This document shows, piece after piece, positions 28,624 to 38,358 of a stretch of DNA of 64,000 nucleotides; the stretch's first letter is position 1, and every line of letters starts with the position of its first letter. The translations under genes and the position numbers were made by a program. The notes below the pieces were generated by a model. That model saw nothing but the letters and a program-made list of their open reading frames with translations. It had not been told where the DNA came from and did no database searches. The DNA is from Siphonobacter sp. SORGH_AS_0500 (GTDB taxonomy: Bacteria; Bacteroidota; Bacteroidia; Cytophagales; Spirosomataceae). The stretch spans positions 62,001 to 126,000 of the forward strand of contig NZ_NHPP01000011.1 in assembly GCF_002838835.1 (NCBI RefSeq), in the 5' to 3' direction.

Positions 28624-29181
28624 ATGGAACACGACAAGAAATACCTATTCACATCCGAACGACTTGGATTTAGGAATTGGGAACTGGCAGACATTGACAA
28701 AATGCACGAAATAAATTCAGATGAAAAAGTAATGGAATTTTTCCCAGGTATTCCAACAAAAGAACAGACCACTGAATTTATTGGTCGAATGAAAAAGCAA
28801 TTTGACGATAAAGGATTTTGCTACTTTGCAGTGGATAAACTTGAGACTAATGAATTTATTGGTTTCATAGGACTTTGTGAGCAAACGTATGAAGCTGAAT
28901 TCACTCCCTGTATTGACATCGGCTGGAGAATAACAAGCAGTGAATGGAATAAAGGTTTCGCAACAGAAGGGGCGAAGAAATGTCTTCAATATGCTTTAAA
29001 TGAATTAAAACTTGAAAACATATATTCAGTTACACCAAAAATCAATACAAAATCAGAACGTATTATGGTAAAAATAGGGCTAGAAAAACAATATGAATTT
29101 GAGCACCCGTTGTTAACCAATAACGAAAGACTTAGAACTTGTGTCTTATATAAAACTGAGACACAAGCTGAACTATTTTAG
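28624..29181 (+). CDS. GNAT-family N-acetyltransferase (RimJ/RimL-like)
   Basis: A 185-residue acetyltransferase of the RimJ/RimL branch: TSERLGFRNWELADIDKM at the N terminus, the beta-strand IGFIGLC, then DIGWRITSSEWNKGFATEGAK, where the last part is the acetyl-CoA-binding segment. The acceptor is probably a protein N terminus or a small amine and cannot be inferred. It is cytoplasmic and apparently monocistronic. Low GC and AAA/ATA-rich codon use differ from the chromosome around it, like the previous gene. Confidence 0.88.
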   Translation: MEHDKKYLFTSERLGFRNWELADIDKMHEINSDEKVMEFFPGIPTKEQTTEFIGRMKKQFDDKGFCYFAVDKLETNEFIGFIGLCEQTYEAEFTPCIDIGWRITSSEWNKGFATEGAKKCLQYALNELKLENIYSVTPKINTKSERIMVKIGLEKQYEFEHPLLTNNERLRTCVLYKTETQAELF

Positions 29182-29586
29182 AGCTATTAAAATCAGGTAA
29201 AGTCAAATGCTAGTAAGATAAATTTAAAAACTGTCTATATAACATCCGATCTAATTCAAGTATTAACTTTAAATAGGAGCCCCTTAAATTTTAGAGCCGT
29301 GAGCGTTTACAACTGGTAACTGAATGCATCTACCATGTCGAGTGATACCTGGCATGGAATACTCTTCGAAATGAATACCCGGACCCGTCTAAAGTCATCC
29401 AAAGATTAATAACTCCTCTTTGCTTTTTGGTCAGCAATGCATACCCTCTAAATCTGTGTTCATGGTTACTAAACCAATGACTAGCTGATGAGTCATACCA
29501 CGACCTGAGGAACAATCATCAAACGTGCCCTATTTACTTCCCTTGCTAGATAAGGGCACTGCGAAGGATTCAAAAAACAAATAGTA
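29182..29586. other. Intergenic stretch with no recognised feature
   Basis: About 400 bp between the acetyltransferase and GH28 genes. I see no conserved frame, no repeat family and no RNA gene. A short minus-strand frame is not supported by codon use. Confidence 0.5.
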
Positions 29587-30821
29587 ATGAACAACCGAAA
29601 CAGTTTAATTGCCCTGTTTCTCACGCTCATCATTAGTAGTCTGTTAAGAGTATTCTTGGCCTGTAAGCCGCAGGATCAGCCCCATCCCACGAACCCATCG
29701 GTAACCCTCCAGTTGCTAGCCGATGGCGTTACCGACCAGGCTAAGCCCCTACAATGGGCCATTGACTCCTGCGGAGCAACCGGGGGCGGTACGCTGATTT
29801 TGCCCGCCGGAAAGTATCTGATCAGTCCCATCATTCTACGTAGCCGGGTAACTCTGCAACTGAATCTGGGGCCACGCTGCTGGCCAGCACCAACGCTGCT
29901 GACTACACCAGTAAACTCCCCAACCTGATCAATGGCGATTCATTGACCGATGTGAGCCTGAAGGGACGAGGCACCATCGACGGGAACGGGGCCATCTGGT
30001 GGCAACGGTTTCGGGACAGTGGTAAAACCCTTAGCCGCCCCCGTCTGATTTACATAACCCGCTCTACAAACCTATTGATTGATGGGCTCACACTCATTAA
30101 TTCACCGTCATTTCACCTGGTTCCTAGCCAGTGTCGGTATGTAACGATTCAGAATCTGACCATCACCGCTCCGCTTGACTCACCCAATACGGACGGCATC
30201 GACCCGGCTAACTGCACACATGTGCTGATTCAGAACTGTACTATTGACAATGGTGACGACAATATTGCCATCAAAGGTGGACGCAGCAATGGGCAGATCA
30301 TCCAGCCCAGTCAGGACATTCAGATTCGAAATTGTCAGTTTCTGCATGGGCACGGCTTGTCAATAGGGAGTGAAACCTCTAGCGGCGTAACGGGTGTATC
30401 GGTGACGAATTGTACGTTCACCGGAACGACCAATGGTATTCGCATTAAATCGCAGTCAGGACTCGGTGGGCCTATTCAGGGCCTGTCTTATAAGCAGATT
30501 ACCATGACCGACGTGCCCAATCCGCTGATTATCGACCTGGCGTATTCACTCAACAGTAATAATGGGTATCCCAATGATATACCATCGGTCTCGGGCCTAA
30601 CTATTGACCAATTGACGGTAACGGGTGCCAAAAACGCGGGTAGTCTGGTGGGATTGACGAACAGCCTGCTTCAGAACCTGACGTTGTCAAACCTGCACAT
30701 CAACGCCCGTACGGGATTAGTTCTACAAAATGCCCGCAATGTAGCAATGAATGCCTACCATATTGAGGTCAGCAGCGGACCCTCTGTTATTGCACAAAAC
30801 GCAATCGGCACTGGCTTTTGA
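29587..30821 (+). pseudogene. GH28 polygalacturonase-family glycosidase, 1-nt frameshift near 29870
   Basis: The first frame encodes a lipoprotein-type signal (LLRVFLAC) and the start of a pectate-lyase-like beta-helix, then goes out of frame at GGGG (29868-29871) and stops at 29928. Restoring a fifth G gives LGATLLASTNAADY, the expected GH28 continuation, joined to the frame ending at 30821; total 411 residues. The second part holds every GH28 catalytic signature: NTDGID, DNGDDNIAIKGG, GHGLSIGSE and RIKSQ. The enzyme would hydrolyse galacturonan or related pectic chains. It stands alone. Either a homopolymer sequencing error or a recent pseudogene. Confidence 0.88.
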
Positions 30822-30954
30822 GTAATTTTCACCTGCTATTCGGCTGAAATGGTCAGCCTTGTATGTGCCTAAATTCGATAGTGAGATTTCGATAAATACC
30901 ACTAATGATGGAAACAGGAAAACGTAAATCGCAACTGTTCGTCCGAGACTGTGT

Positions 30955-31035
30955 CACGGATGCCTGAGGAAAGCGTCTGCGACGCTCAGCATTACAAACG
31001 CTTTTCTCACGTATCCGCGTTTTAAAAACGCACTA
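30955..31035. repeat. Palindromic module related to that at 6346-6520
   Basis: AGCGTCTGCGACGCT followed by AAACGCTTTTCT and then CCGCGTTTTAAAAACG. Shares its modules, in changed order, with the cluster at 6421-6520. Confidence 0.55.
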
Positions 31036-31076
31036 AAGGAGGTACACCGTCTTTGGGTAAATTAATAACCAATACT

Positions 31077-31103
31077 CGCAGTCGCTCGGCTCTGCCGAGT
31101 GAC
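31077..31103 (+). repeat. CTCGGC palindrome (element P), copy 1
   Basis: GCAGTCGCTCGGC-TCT-GCCGAGTGAC, an almost perfect palindrome. The first of four copies. Confidence 0.75.
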
Positions 31104-31200
31104 CCCATGGTTGTAGGCCTCTGGCCGTCTCAGGCAAAGAAATCTAATACAAAACGACGGACTGACCTACTTTGAAATACCTAGCACTGAATTCCACTTC

Positions 31201-31228
31201 CTCACTCGGCAGAGCCGAGCTACTGCGG
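31201..31228 (-). repeat. CTCGGC palindrome (element P), copy 2
   Basis: CTCACTCGGC-AGA-GCCGAGCTACTGCGG, inverted relative to copy 1 about 100 bp away and followed 110 bp later by an element T copy. Confidence 0.75.
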
Positions 31229-31338
31229 TAGAAACGAGAGGGAATTTCGCACCGGCAGGCGAGAGACCTTCTGATAAAATGATACGATGATAGAGTTAGT
31301 AGAGTTGCTGCATGACCAATTACGTTCGCAAAGCCAGT

Positions 31339-31368
31339 AAGGTCCTTCACTTTGCTCTAAATGACAGG
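31339..31368 (-). repeat. Element T copy
   Basis: AAGGTCCTTCACTTTGCTC then TAAATGACAGG. The preceding TTCGCAAAGCCAGT resembles the TTCACGAAGCTAAGT that precedes the copy at 36221, so the element extends beyond the core. Confidence 0.7.
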
Positions 31369-31380
31369 GGATAGATAATT

Positions 31381-32460
31381 TCATAACTTCACCATTTTCC
31401 CTGTCTTGGCCGATTCCCGGGCGGCTTCCAGAATGCGTACGACTATGAGATTATTCTCCAGCGAATACAAGGGATGAGGCTTTATTTTGCCGCGAATTAA
31501 ATCCGCAAAGTAGGCGAAAGGATCGTCGTAAACGGGTAGATCCTGCTTGGTAATATTCCGTTTTTCCTCCTTCTTTTTACCACTTCTAACTTTATATTTC
31601 TCCTGATTTTCGGTAATTACATACCCACCATCGCCGTATACTTCTAAATCTTTACGGCTATACGGCCAGTTCCAGGAGGCCTGCACGATGCATTGGGCAT
31701 GGGGGTATTCAATCACAATGGTGGCATCGTCGTCTACTTTGGGATACATATGAGGTTTGAATTGATGCGTAACGGCTGTTACCGAAAGCGGCTTTTCATT
31801 CTTCATGAAGTAAGTCATCAAATTGGCTCCATAACAACCAAAATCAATGAGGGCCCCACCGCCGTTTTGCACGGGGTCGGTTAGCCATTCAAAAAACTCT
31901 GGATTAACGTTGATTTCTTTGGGCCCTTCGTGCCCCGTATGCACCACCATTTTTTTGAATTTCCCAACCGCTGTGCTGTCCATCACTAGTTGATACGTTT
32001 TCTCAATGCTTGGGTACCACGAGGTTTCGTAATTAGTGAGTAGTAAGGTATGGTGTTTCCTTGCTAACTCCGCCATTCGCTCAGCATCTTTCACGTTCGT
32101 TGAAAGCGGTTTCTCCACCATGACATGAATACCTCGCGGAGCACAAGCTTCCACAACGACTTTATGTTCATAAATCGACCCAAAGGCTACCACCGCTTCG
32201 GGCTTCGTCTGATCGAGCATGGTTGCCAGGTCTTTATAAAACAGCTTCGGGTCGAGCTTATACCGGGACGCGTAACGCTGAGATAACTCCTGATTACTTT
32301 CAGCAATACCGACAAGTTCAATATCGCCCACAGGTTTTCGGCCTAAAATCCAGGGAACGTGTCCGTGGGTAATACCCGCTACGGCCACGCGAACGGGTTT
32401 CTGAGCTATCGCAATAGTGCTGGTTAGAACTAGCAAGCCCAGGAAGAGGAATTTTTTCAT
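31381..32460 (-). CDS. Exported Gfo/Idh/MocA-family oxidoreductase
   Basis: A 359-residue NAD(P)-dependent oxidoreductase of the Gfo/Idh/MocA family with an N-terminal signal peptide ending at IAIAQ. The Rossmann fold begins VRVAVAGITHGH (less glycine-rich than usual), the family motif VEKPLS lies near residue 115, and the C-terminal domain contains GGGALIDFGCYGANL. Exported members in Bacteroidota act on sugars or glycosides, including GH109-type NAD-dependent glycosidases, so a glycosidase role is possible but unproven. It is monocistronic. Intact. Confidence 0.88.
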   Translation of the reverse strand: MKKFLFLGLLVLTSTIAIAQKPVRVAVAGITHGHVPWILGRKPVGDIELVGIAESNQELSQRYASRYKLDPKLFYKDLATMLDQTKPEAVVAFGSIYEHKVVVEACAPRGIHVMVEKPLSTNVKDAERMAELARKHHTLLLTNYETSWYPSIEKTYQLVMDSTAVGKFKKMVVHTGHEGPKEINVNPEFFEWLTDPVQNGGGALIDFGCYGANLMTYFMKNEKPLSVTAVTHQFKPHMYPKVDDDATIVIEYPHAQCIVQASWNWPYSRKDLEVYGDGGYVITENQEKYKVRSGKKKEEKRNITKQDLPVYDDPFAYFADLIRGKIKPHPLYSLENNLIVVRILEAARESAKTGKMVKL

Positions 32461-32891
32461 AGTGTTCAGAGGAGTTTGATTACTTCGTCTAATAGGTTCG
32501 GCTAGTTACTTAATTCTGCGAGATTAAGCTAATATTCCTCCGCAAAGCCTTCCTTAAAGGCACCACTTCGCTCTCGATTTTTCAATCGAATTTTAATGGG
32601 TCGACTCATTCATTCAAGCTATAAATCGTATATTTTTTAAAGTCTTAATTATACCCTGCCTATCTAAGCTATTTGAGCAGAATAAGAGTAAAAATTCTTA
32701 GAAATACATCCGCTAAACGTAATAAAATACATACCTCCTAATCCTACTACTTGGTAGTATTTAATTGTCAATTAATGTTAAAAATCTACATTCAAGTTAA
32801 TTTATCAGTAAATTGGCTGCTCATTTATATAGTGTATTTTTAGTAAAAATTACCTATATAAGACACCCCATTACTTTATCAATCAGAGTTT
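32461..32891. promoter_or_regulatory. AT-rich leader with two adjacent palindromes (32745-32775)
   Basis: The gap between the divergent Gfo/Idh and DUF5686 genes. TACTAC-TTG-GTAGTA at 32745-32759 and TTAATTG-T-CAATTAA at 32761-32775 are two perfect small palindromes side by side, about 120 bp before the DUF5686 start. They look like operator sites, though AT-rich DNA makes short palindromes by chance. No gene is visible. Confidence 0.4.
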
Positions 32892-35405
32892 ATGTTTTCT
32901 TTATTCTCAAAAGGAATATTCATTCTGTGTGCCTTCTGCGTACCCTCCGTTGCTTTTGGGCAGTACCTCATCAAAGGTCGGGTTACAGACGCCTCTTCGG
33001 GAGAACCTATTCCTTTTGCCAATGTGGCCCTACGAGGGAAAGCCATTGGTACAACTACCAATTTTGAAGGCTACTATTCATTCAAAACCAGTCAGTTGAG
33101 TGATTCTCTGATTGCCACGAACATCGGCTATCGCATGCGTTCGAAAGCTTTACAAACTCAGGTAACCGAACAGGAGATTAATATTCAGTTAGAACCCGGC
33201 ACGGCTCAGTTAAGAGAAGTAGTGATTCATGCTGGCGAAAATCCGGCCTACGCCATCATTCGAAACGCTCGTAGTCAGTTCAAACATCGGCAACCCGTTG
33301 AAGCTTATGAGTATACCAGTTACACCAAAATCGAACTGGATGTAGACAATGTCTCCGAGAAGTTTCGTAAGCGTAGAATAGTCCGCAAGATGACTGAGGC
33401 AATTGAGCAAGCCGAGTTTCTGGCAGGCGAGGACGGTCAGCCCATCTTACCCATGTTTGTTTCCGAAACTTTTTCACGTTTTTACTACCTGCATTCGCCG
33501 GAGTTACGCAAAGAACATATCCTTAAAACAGCTACGAAAGGGGTAGGTGTTAAGGACGGAAATTTCATTTCACAAATCACCGGCGGGAGCTTTCTTCAGA
33601 GTTTAAATTTCACACATAACTACATTACGTTTTTAGGAAAGGACTTGCTTTCCCCCATGGGTGAACACTGGAAAAGTACGTATGACTTTTATCTGGAAGA
33701 TACCCTGGCGGTGGGTAATGAAGTATGCTACGCCATTGAGTTCAAACCCCGACGCAGCTCTGACCTGGCCTTCACGGGGAAGATCTACATTGATACTACA
33801 CGTTATGCCTTGCGGGAAGTGGAAGCTACCATTGGCAAAGAAGCTAACCTGAATTTTATTGACAAATTAAAAATAGATCAGGAATTAACGATGGTGGTTA
33901 ACGGGGCTGACTCCACGTGGTTACCCAACAAAACCCGCTTTATGATTGACGTTGCTCAGCTTACCAATAAATCCGCGGGGATGCTGGCTAAGTTTGATCT
34001 GTACAATCAGGATTTTGTCCTTAATAAGAAACATCCGCTCAGTTTCTACAATCCAAATCTGGAAGTAGCCGAAGATTTCAAGGAAGTGACGCCTGAATTC
34101 TGGGCCAAAACCCGCCCTGAAAACCTTAGTTCGGAGGATCTCCTCGCTAGAAAACTGATTGATACCCTTCAGAATCTGCCCATCGTCCGAACGTATGTGG
34201 ATGTAGCAGAGCTTATTTCCACGGGCTGGAAAAAGTATCCTTACGTGGAATTTGGCCCTTACCTGTATTCCGCTGCCTGGAACCGAATTGAAGGCCTGCG
34301 GTTACGAATGGGCGTCCGCACCAATTCTGATTTCAGTAAGCACTGGATTTTACGCGGCCATCTGGCCTACGGTACGCTCGATCAGCGATTTAAGTATAGC
34401 GGAGAGGTGAACTATCTGTTCTCACGAAAAAGATGGACCGTTGCCGGAATTCGCTATTACCACGACCTTGAACGCATCGGTTTAACGCCTGATAAAATTG
34501 GCGATAACAAGCTGTTTTATGCATTTACGCGTTTTGGGAAAGTCCGTGGCTCTTATATGCAAACCGATTATGAGCTCTTTTTCAAGTCCGATGTTATTCG
34601 TAATCTTACGCTTTCGGGTTCCATAGACAATCGTAAGTACGAGCCACAATTTCCTTTCTTCTATAAAACTACCCCGCATCTGGGTGAAAATTCACCCCGC
34701 CAAACCAACTTCTACGATACCTTCGTCACCCTGGAAGCCCGTTATGCCAAAAATGAGCAATACTTAATGGATGGCAACGAACGGATCACACTGGGCACTA
34801 AACGAATTCCAGTGATTTCGTTCCGGTACGTAAGGGGTTTTGCGGGCTTAGTACATGGCAATTTTAATTACCACCGCTTCCAGTTATCAGCCTACCAGAC
34901 ATTACAAATGGGATTATGGGGACGATCTAATTATTCCTTTTCGATGGGTTATACGCCATCGGTTGTCCCTCCCATGTTACTATTTCCTCATTTGGGCAAT
35001 CCAACCTGGCTGTTCAACCGGAATGCCTTTAACCTGATGGACTTTTTTGAATTCGTCTCCGATCGCTATGTTTCTCTACAGTTTAACCATTCCTTCGAAG
35101 GGCTTCTCACCAACCGTATTCCGGTCATCCAGAAGTTAAAACTGAGAAGTTTTATGCTTTTCAATGCCTTAGTGGGTCAGCAAAGTCTTCAAAACCACGA
35201 ATTCATCGATCACCATAAACTTCCATCCCGTACGCACTATGACTATGGCTCTCTGGATCCAAGCATCCCTTACATGGAAATTGGGTACGGCATTGACAAT
35301 ATCTTCAAATTCATCAAGATAACGGCCCTCCACCGATTAACCTACCGGGACACTCGTTCGCAGAATTTCGCAATTAAAGCCAGTGCCCATTTTGGTTTTA
35401 ATTAA
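32892..35405 (+). CDS. DUF5686 outer-membrane protein with carboxypeptidase-like regulatory domain
   Basis: An 837-residue protein: signal peptide ending VAFGQ, a carboxypeptidase-regulatory-like beta-sandwich at about 25-105 (IKGRVTDASSGEPIPFANV, IGTTTNFEGYYSF), a link motif QLREVVIHAGENPAYAIIRNA that is typical of DUF5686 proteins, and a long beta-rich C-terminal half ending in aromatic residues (AHFGFN) like an outer-membrane barrel. The family is widespread in Bacteroidota and has no settled function; it resembles a TonB-receptor N-terminal domain on a different barrel. Ends at a hairpin shared with the converging BstA-like gene. Confidence 0.9.
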   Translation: MFSLFSKGIFILCAFCVPSVAFGQYLIKGRVTDASSGEPIPFANVALRGKAIGTTTNFEGYYSFKTSQLSDSLIATNIGYRMRSKALQTQVTEQEINIQLEPGTAQLREVVIHAGENPAYAIIRNARSQFKHRQPVEAYEYTSYTKIELDVDNVSEKFRKRRIVRKMTEAIEQAEFLAGEDGQPILPMFVSETFSRFYYLHSPELRKEHILKTATKGVGVKDGNFISQITGGSFLQSLNFTHNYITFLGKDLLSPMGEHWKSTYDFYLEDTLAVGNEVCYAIEFKPRRSSDLAFTGKIYIDTTRYALREVEATIGKEANLNFIDKLKIDQELTMVVNGADSTWLPNKTRFMIDVAQLTNKSAGMLAKFDLYNQDFVLNKKHPLSFYNPNLEVAEDFKEVTPEFWAKTRPENLSSEDLLARKLIDTLQNLPIVRTYVDVAELISTGWKKYPYVEFGPYLYSAAWNRIEGLRLRMGVRTNSDFSKHWILRGHLAYGTLDQRFKYSGEVNYLFSRKRWTVAGIRYYHDLERIGLTPDKIGDNKLFYAFTRFGKVRGSYMQTDYELFFKSDVIRNLTLSGSIDNRKYEPQFPFFYKTTPHLGENSPRQTNFYDTFVTLEARYAKNEQYLMDGNERITLGTKRIPVISFRYVRGFAGLVHGNFNYHRFQLSAYQTLQMGLWGRSNYSFSMGYTPSVVPPMLLFPHLGNPTWLFNRNAFNLMDFFEFVSDRYVSLQFNHSFEGLLTNRIPVIQKLKLRSFMLFNALVGQQSLQNHEFIDHHKLPSRTHYDYGSLDPSIPYMEIGYGIDNIFKFIKITALHRLTYRDTRSQNFAIKASAHFGFN

Positions 35406-35437
35406 ACTAGGCGAGGTCAATTGACCCGCCCCAGTTT
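35406..35437. terminator. Bidirectional hairpin between converging genes
   Basis: ACTAGGCGAGGTC-AATT-GACCCGCCCCAGT with small bulges, then TTTATTTATT. It separates the DUF5686 gene from the converging gene at 35443. Confidence 0.55.
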
Positions 35438-35442
35438 ATTTA

Positions 35443-35970
35443 TTACCAGCCCATCCGCTCTTTCAGACGGGTAACATGAGCCAGATGATGTCGGCCATGC
35501 CAGTCGTAATTACCCAACTGATAGTCCAGCGTTACGCTTTGCTGTGAGCCGGGATGAAAGAAGGTCTTCTGATAATCAGCCTCCTGCATGGTTTTGAATA
35601 CATTGACCCAGCGAACGTGTAAGGCTTCCAGCAGCGACAGCGAAACGTCCAGTGGTGTTTCGAAAGTATCGCCCAGATCGGCCCAGCGGGCTTCTTCATA
35701 AGGCTTGATGCTTGGATTGGCTTCGGTCAAAGCCAATTTTGTACGAACATAGCCGTTCATGTGACTATCCGCTACATGATGCACCACTTGCCGAACCGTC
35801 CAGCCGCCTTCACGGTAAGGCATATTCAGTTGCTGTTCCGATAAACCTTCCAAAGCTTGACGATATTGACTCGGTACATGAAGGATGGACTTGATTAACT
35901 CGCTTCGCTGCTCAGGCGAGTAAGGGCCTTCGTAAACGAACAGGCCAATAGGATAGCGTAAGTCTTGCAT
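35443..35970 (-). CDS. DinB-superfamily putative metal-dependent hydrolase (YfiT/BstA-like)
   Basis: A 175-residue four-helix DinB/YfiT-type protein. It opens with LRYPIGLF as in YfiT, and has the expected three metal-binding histidines: His65 or so in VVHHVADSH, and two in YDWHGRHHLAH near the C terminus. Firmicute homologues (BstA) transfer bacillithiol to electrophiles; Bacteroidota members may do the same with a thiol cofactor, but this is by homology only. Cytoplasmic, monocistronic. Confidence 0.85.
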   Translation of the reverse strand: MQDLRYPIGLFVYEGPYSPEQRSELIKSILHVPSQYRQALEGLSEQQLNMPYREGGWTVRQVVHHVADSHMNGYVRTKLALTEANPSIKPYEEARWADLGDTFETPLDVSLSLLEALHVRWVNVFKTMQEADYQKTFFHPGSQQSVTLDYQLGNYDWHGRHHLAHVTRLKERMGW

Positions 35971-36145
35971 GTATTGAATTTGGGGTTTGAATTCGTTTGG
36001 TCAGGTTTAAAGTAACTTGATCAGATTCATCTGATTTTGTCGGCACATCCTTTATCAAGGAAGCCACGTTCAAAGAAATTCAAACTTATCAAACCTTCGC
36101 AAATTATTGTCAAAGGACTCAAACAAATCCAGCTCATACTCCGCT

Positions 36146-36178
36146 CCGTAGTCGTTTGGCTCTGCCGAGTGACTGCGG
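36146..36178 (+). repeat. CTCGGC palindrome (element P), copy 3
   Basis: CCGTAGTCGTTTGGC-TCT-GCCGAGTGACTGCGG. It lies exactly 42 bp before an element T copy, the same distance as at 46529-46570. Confidence 0.75.
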
Positions 36179-36220
36179 AAGTTTACAGCTTGCCTTCAAG
36201 AAGCCTTCACGAAGCTAAGT

Positions 36221-36249
36221 AAGGTCCTTCGCTTCGCTCTGGATGACAG
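36221..36249 (-). repeat. Element T copy
   Basis: AAGGTCCTTCGCTTCGCTC then TGGATGACAG. The best-preserved core together with 46499-46528. Confidence 0.8.
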
Positions 36250-36269
36250 TTAGTGAGTTTATCTTAAGA

Positions 36270-36305
36270 CTGCCAGCGAAAAAGCTGGTCGGGCCACGCT
36301 GGCAG
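36270..36305. repeat. Intergenic 9-bp inverted repeat
   Basis: CTGCCAGCG and CGCTGGCAG flank an 18-nt loop in the same 500-bp gene-free region. Confidence 0.5.
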
Positions 36306-36369
36306 CCTTAGCACTAGTTCCTTCGCCCACTCCACAGTAGTTGCTAAGCCGAGCGAATGCGAGAAACCA

Positions 36370-36413
36370 GGTTAAAATAAAAATAAGCCCGTGTCTCATC
36401 AGAAACACGGGCT
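36370..36413 (-). terminator. Terminator for the small gene at 36467
   Basis: On the minus strand AGCCCGTGT and ACACGGGCT form a 9-bp stem followed by TATTTTTATTTT. Confidence 0.85.
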
Positions 36414-36466
36414 GCGATCATGGTGGCTTCGTACGGGAAATGCTCTTAGGTAAAGGTTAATGCCTA

Positions 36467-36697
36467 TTAATTCTGATTCAGAAAATCAGTAAAGTAAATC
36501 AGCTCTACTTCGAAGAATAAAGCCGTTCCCTCCCGAACCGGATCGGAGGTGATGGCGATACAGGGATACTGTTCCGGTTTAGGAATGGGTAACCATTCGG
36601 GCACCGAACACCCTGGGCTTTCTTCCTCGTGCTGCAAGCTGGTCGATAAAATGTGGCGAAGGTAATCTTCCTTGCTACGAACCAAGTTCTTCTGCAT
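36467..36697 (-). CDS. Small hypothetical protein
   Basis: A 76-residue acidic protein (MQKNLVRSKEDYLRHIL, EEESPGCSVPEW, ending FTDFLNQN) with no signal peptide or membrane segment and no motif I know. A well-formed terminator 50 bp downstream supports a real transcription unit. I see no functional clue; it is divergent from the TPR regulator gene. Confidence 0.55.
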   Translation of the reverse strand: MQKNLVRSKEDYLRHILSTSLQHEEESPGCSVPEWLPIPKPEQYPCIAITSDPVREGTALFFEVELIYFTDFLNQN

Positions 36698-36948
36698 AAT
36701 CGTGGCGTTTGGAATAGGCGGAAACGATTGACTTTATTTTTTACTCATATCGTGTATCAAAAATGGCAACTAGAATTAACAAATACAAATAAAATAGACA
36801 AATTCTTTGTTATTGATTCAAAAATCTCTGATTTACCCTTTTTTGAATATACTTCTTATTCGCCCAGCATTCCATCCCTTAACAATTTGTTAATCTCTAC
36901 GACCATTCAAAAGTCTTAACTTCCAGATTCAAACGATCCCTATGACCC

Positions 36949-38358
36949 ATGATTTTAGCCCTTTGGCGTAGCGGCTTATTACTAATTTTGTTGTCTTATG
37001 GTTCAGGATTTGGACAAAATATACGTTCAAATCAAGGCCGATCAGACTCAACATTCATCCAGGCGAAGGAAGAATACGCAATAGCTCTTCAGTCCGAAAA
37101 ACCACTGGTAGCAGCGAAGGCACTTCAATCGCTCGGACGACTTTATTTTCACGCCGGACAATACCCGCAGTCGCTCAGTTATTATGCTCAGGCAGGTCAA
37201 AAACTAGAGCAGTTGGGAGAAAAGAAATGGCTCGCTGAAAATCATAATGCACTCGGTGAACTTTACTACTACAGCAAGCAACCCCAGCAGGCCCGACTTC
37301 AATACGAACAGGCCTTACTACTTTTCAAAACAGTATCGGATGCCTCGGGTATAGCGACTACCTACGGAAACATCGGGCATTTGTACGAAAAAAGACAACT
37401 CTACGACAGTGCTTTTTATTATCAGCAGCAGGCACTCCATCAGTACCTCTCCGCTCACAATCGGGAGGGAACGGCCAAGATTTACGAAAACATGGGGAGC
37501 ATTTTTGAGGATCTTGAACGCTACGACTCGGCCCAGGTTTACTTTCAGCGGGCACTAAAAGTTAATCTTCAGACGAAAGATTCGCTACTCCGCATTGAAA
37601 TCTATAATAACCTCGGCGACATTCTTCGCAAAACGGGTCACTTTCAGAAAAGCCTAATTTATAGCCGAAAAGCCTACGCACTAGCCCTGCAAACGCATGA
37701 ACGCCATTACCTGAGTGGTTCGACCAATGACATTGGAAAAGCCTATCACCTGATGGGTCTGAACGACAGTGCCTACCATTACGTATCCTTGAGTCGGGCT
37801 TACGAAGCCGAAATTTATTCACTCGAAAGTAGCCAGCAACTGGCCCTGACCCAAACGCTTTTTGATACGGAAAAGAAGAATAATGAGATTGAGCGACTGA
37901 CTAATGAACGTCAGTTCAACCAACTCATGACCGTCGCGGTAATTATCGGTCTTTTGCTACTGATTGGTTTGGTGAGTCTGGCTTACAATCGGCAAAAAAT
38001 GAAAGTTCGAAATGAGCAGACCCTCAGTCGACAAAATCAATTGGTATACGAAACGCAGCGGGAACTCATGCAATCGGAGTTACGGAATCAGCAGTTGCAG
38101 GAAGAGCAGTTAAAGAATGAACTTGCTATTCGTTCGAAAGAATTATCCACTCACATTTTACATATCATTCAGAAAAATCAGGCATTGGAAGATTTGAAAG
38201 GTAACCTAGATAAACTAATAAAAGACGATAAACGTGATCACAAAAAGCAGATTAAGAAAATTGTTCAGCAAATTAATGATAGTTTTAGCCATGATCAATA
38301 CTGGCTCGAATTCAGCAGCACCTTTGAGCAAGTACATCAATCTTTTTTGAAAAGTTAA
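36949..38358 (+). CDS. TPR / transmembrane / coiled-coil sensor-regulator, HTH in the -1 frame
   Basis: 469 residues as read: signal peptide (LILLSYGSGFGQ), about six tetratricopeptide repeats (residues 45-290), a transmembrane helix (LMTVAVIIGLLLLIGLVSLAY, about 322-342, written AVIIGLLLLIGLVSL in brief), and a coiled coil to about 425. The frame stops after FEQVHQSFLKS. In the -1 frame the expected LuxR-like DNA-binding end follows (see 38349-38552). The switch sits at TCT TTT TTG, a T6 run at 38343-38348. One extra T, or a -1 slip on T-TTT-TTG, would join the parts to about 533 residues. Such proteins are membrane-anchored transcription regulators by family inference. It directly precedes the TonB/phytase locus. 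Confidence 0.85.
   Translation: MILALWRSGLLLILLSYGSGFGQNIRSNQGRSDSTFIQAKEEYAIALQSEKPLVAAKALQSLGRLYFHAGQYPQSLSYYAQAGQKLEQLGEKKWLAENHNALGELYYYSKQPQQARLQYEQALLLFKTVSDASGIATTYGNIGHLYEKRQLYDSAFYYQQQALHQYLSAHNREGTAKIYENMGSIFEDLERYDSAQVYFQRALKVNLQTKDSLLRIEIYNNLGDILRKTGHFQKSLIYSRKAYALALQTHERHYLSGSTNDIGKAYHLMGLNDSAYHYVSLSRAYEAEIYSLESSQQLALTQTLFDTEKKNNEIERLTNERQFNQLMTVAVIIGLLLLIGLVSLAYNRQKMKVRNEQTLSRQNQLVYETQRELMQSELRNQQLQEEQLKNELAIRSKELSTHILHIIQKNQALEDLKGNLDKLIKDDKRDHKKQIKKIVQQINDSFSHDQYWLEFSSTFEQVHQSFLKS

Noticed and set aside
29330-29515. Minus-strand 61-codon frame before GH28
   Set aside because: No recognisable motif, odd composition and no transcription signals.
36653-36919. Plus-strand reading frame of 88 codons
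   Set aside because: It overlaps the small minus-strand gene and AT-rich leader, has no signal or motif, and covers the promoter region of the TPR regulator.
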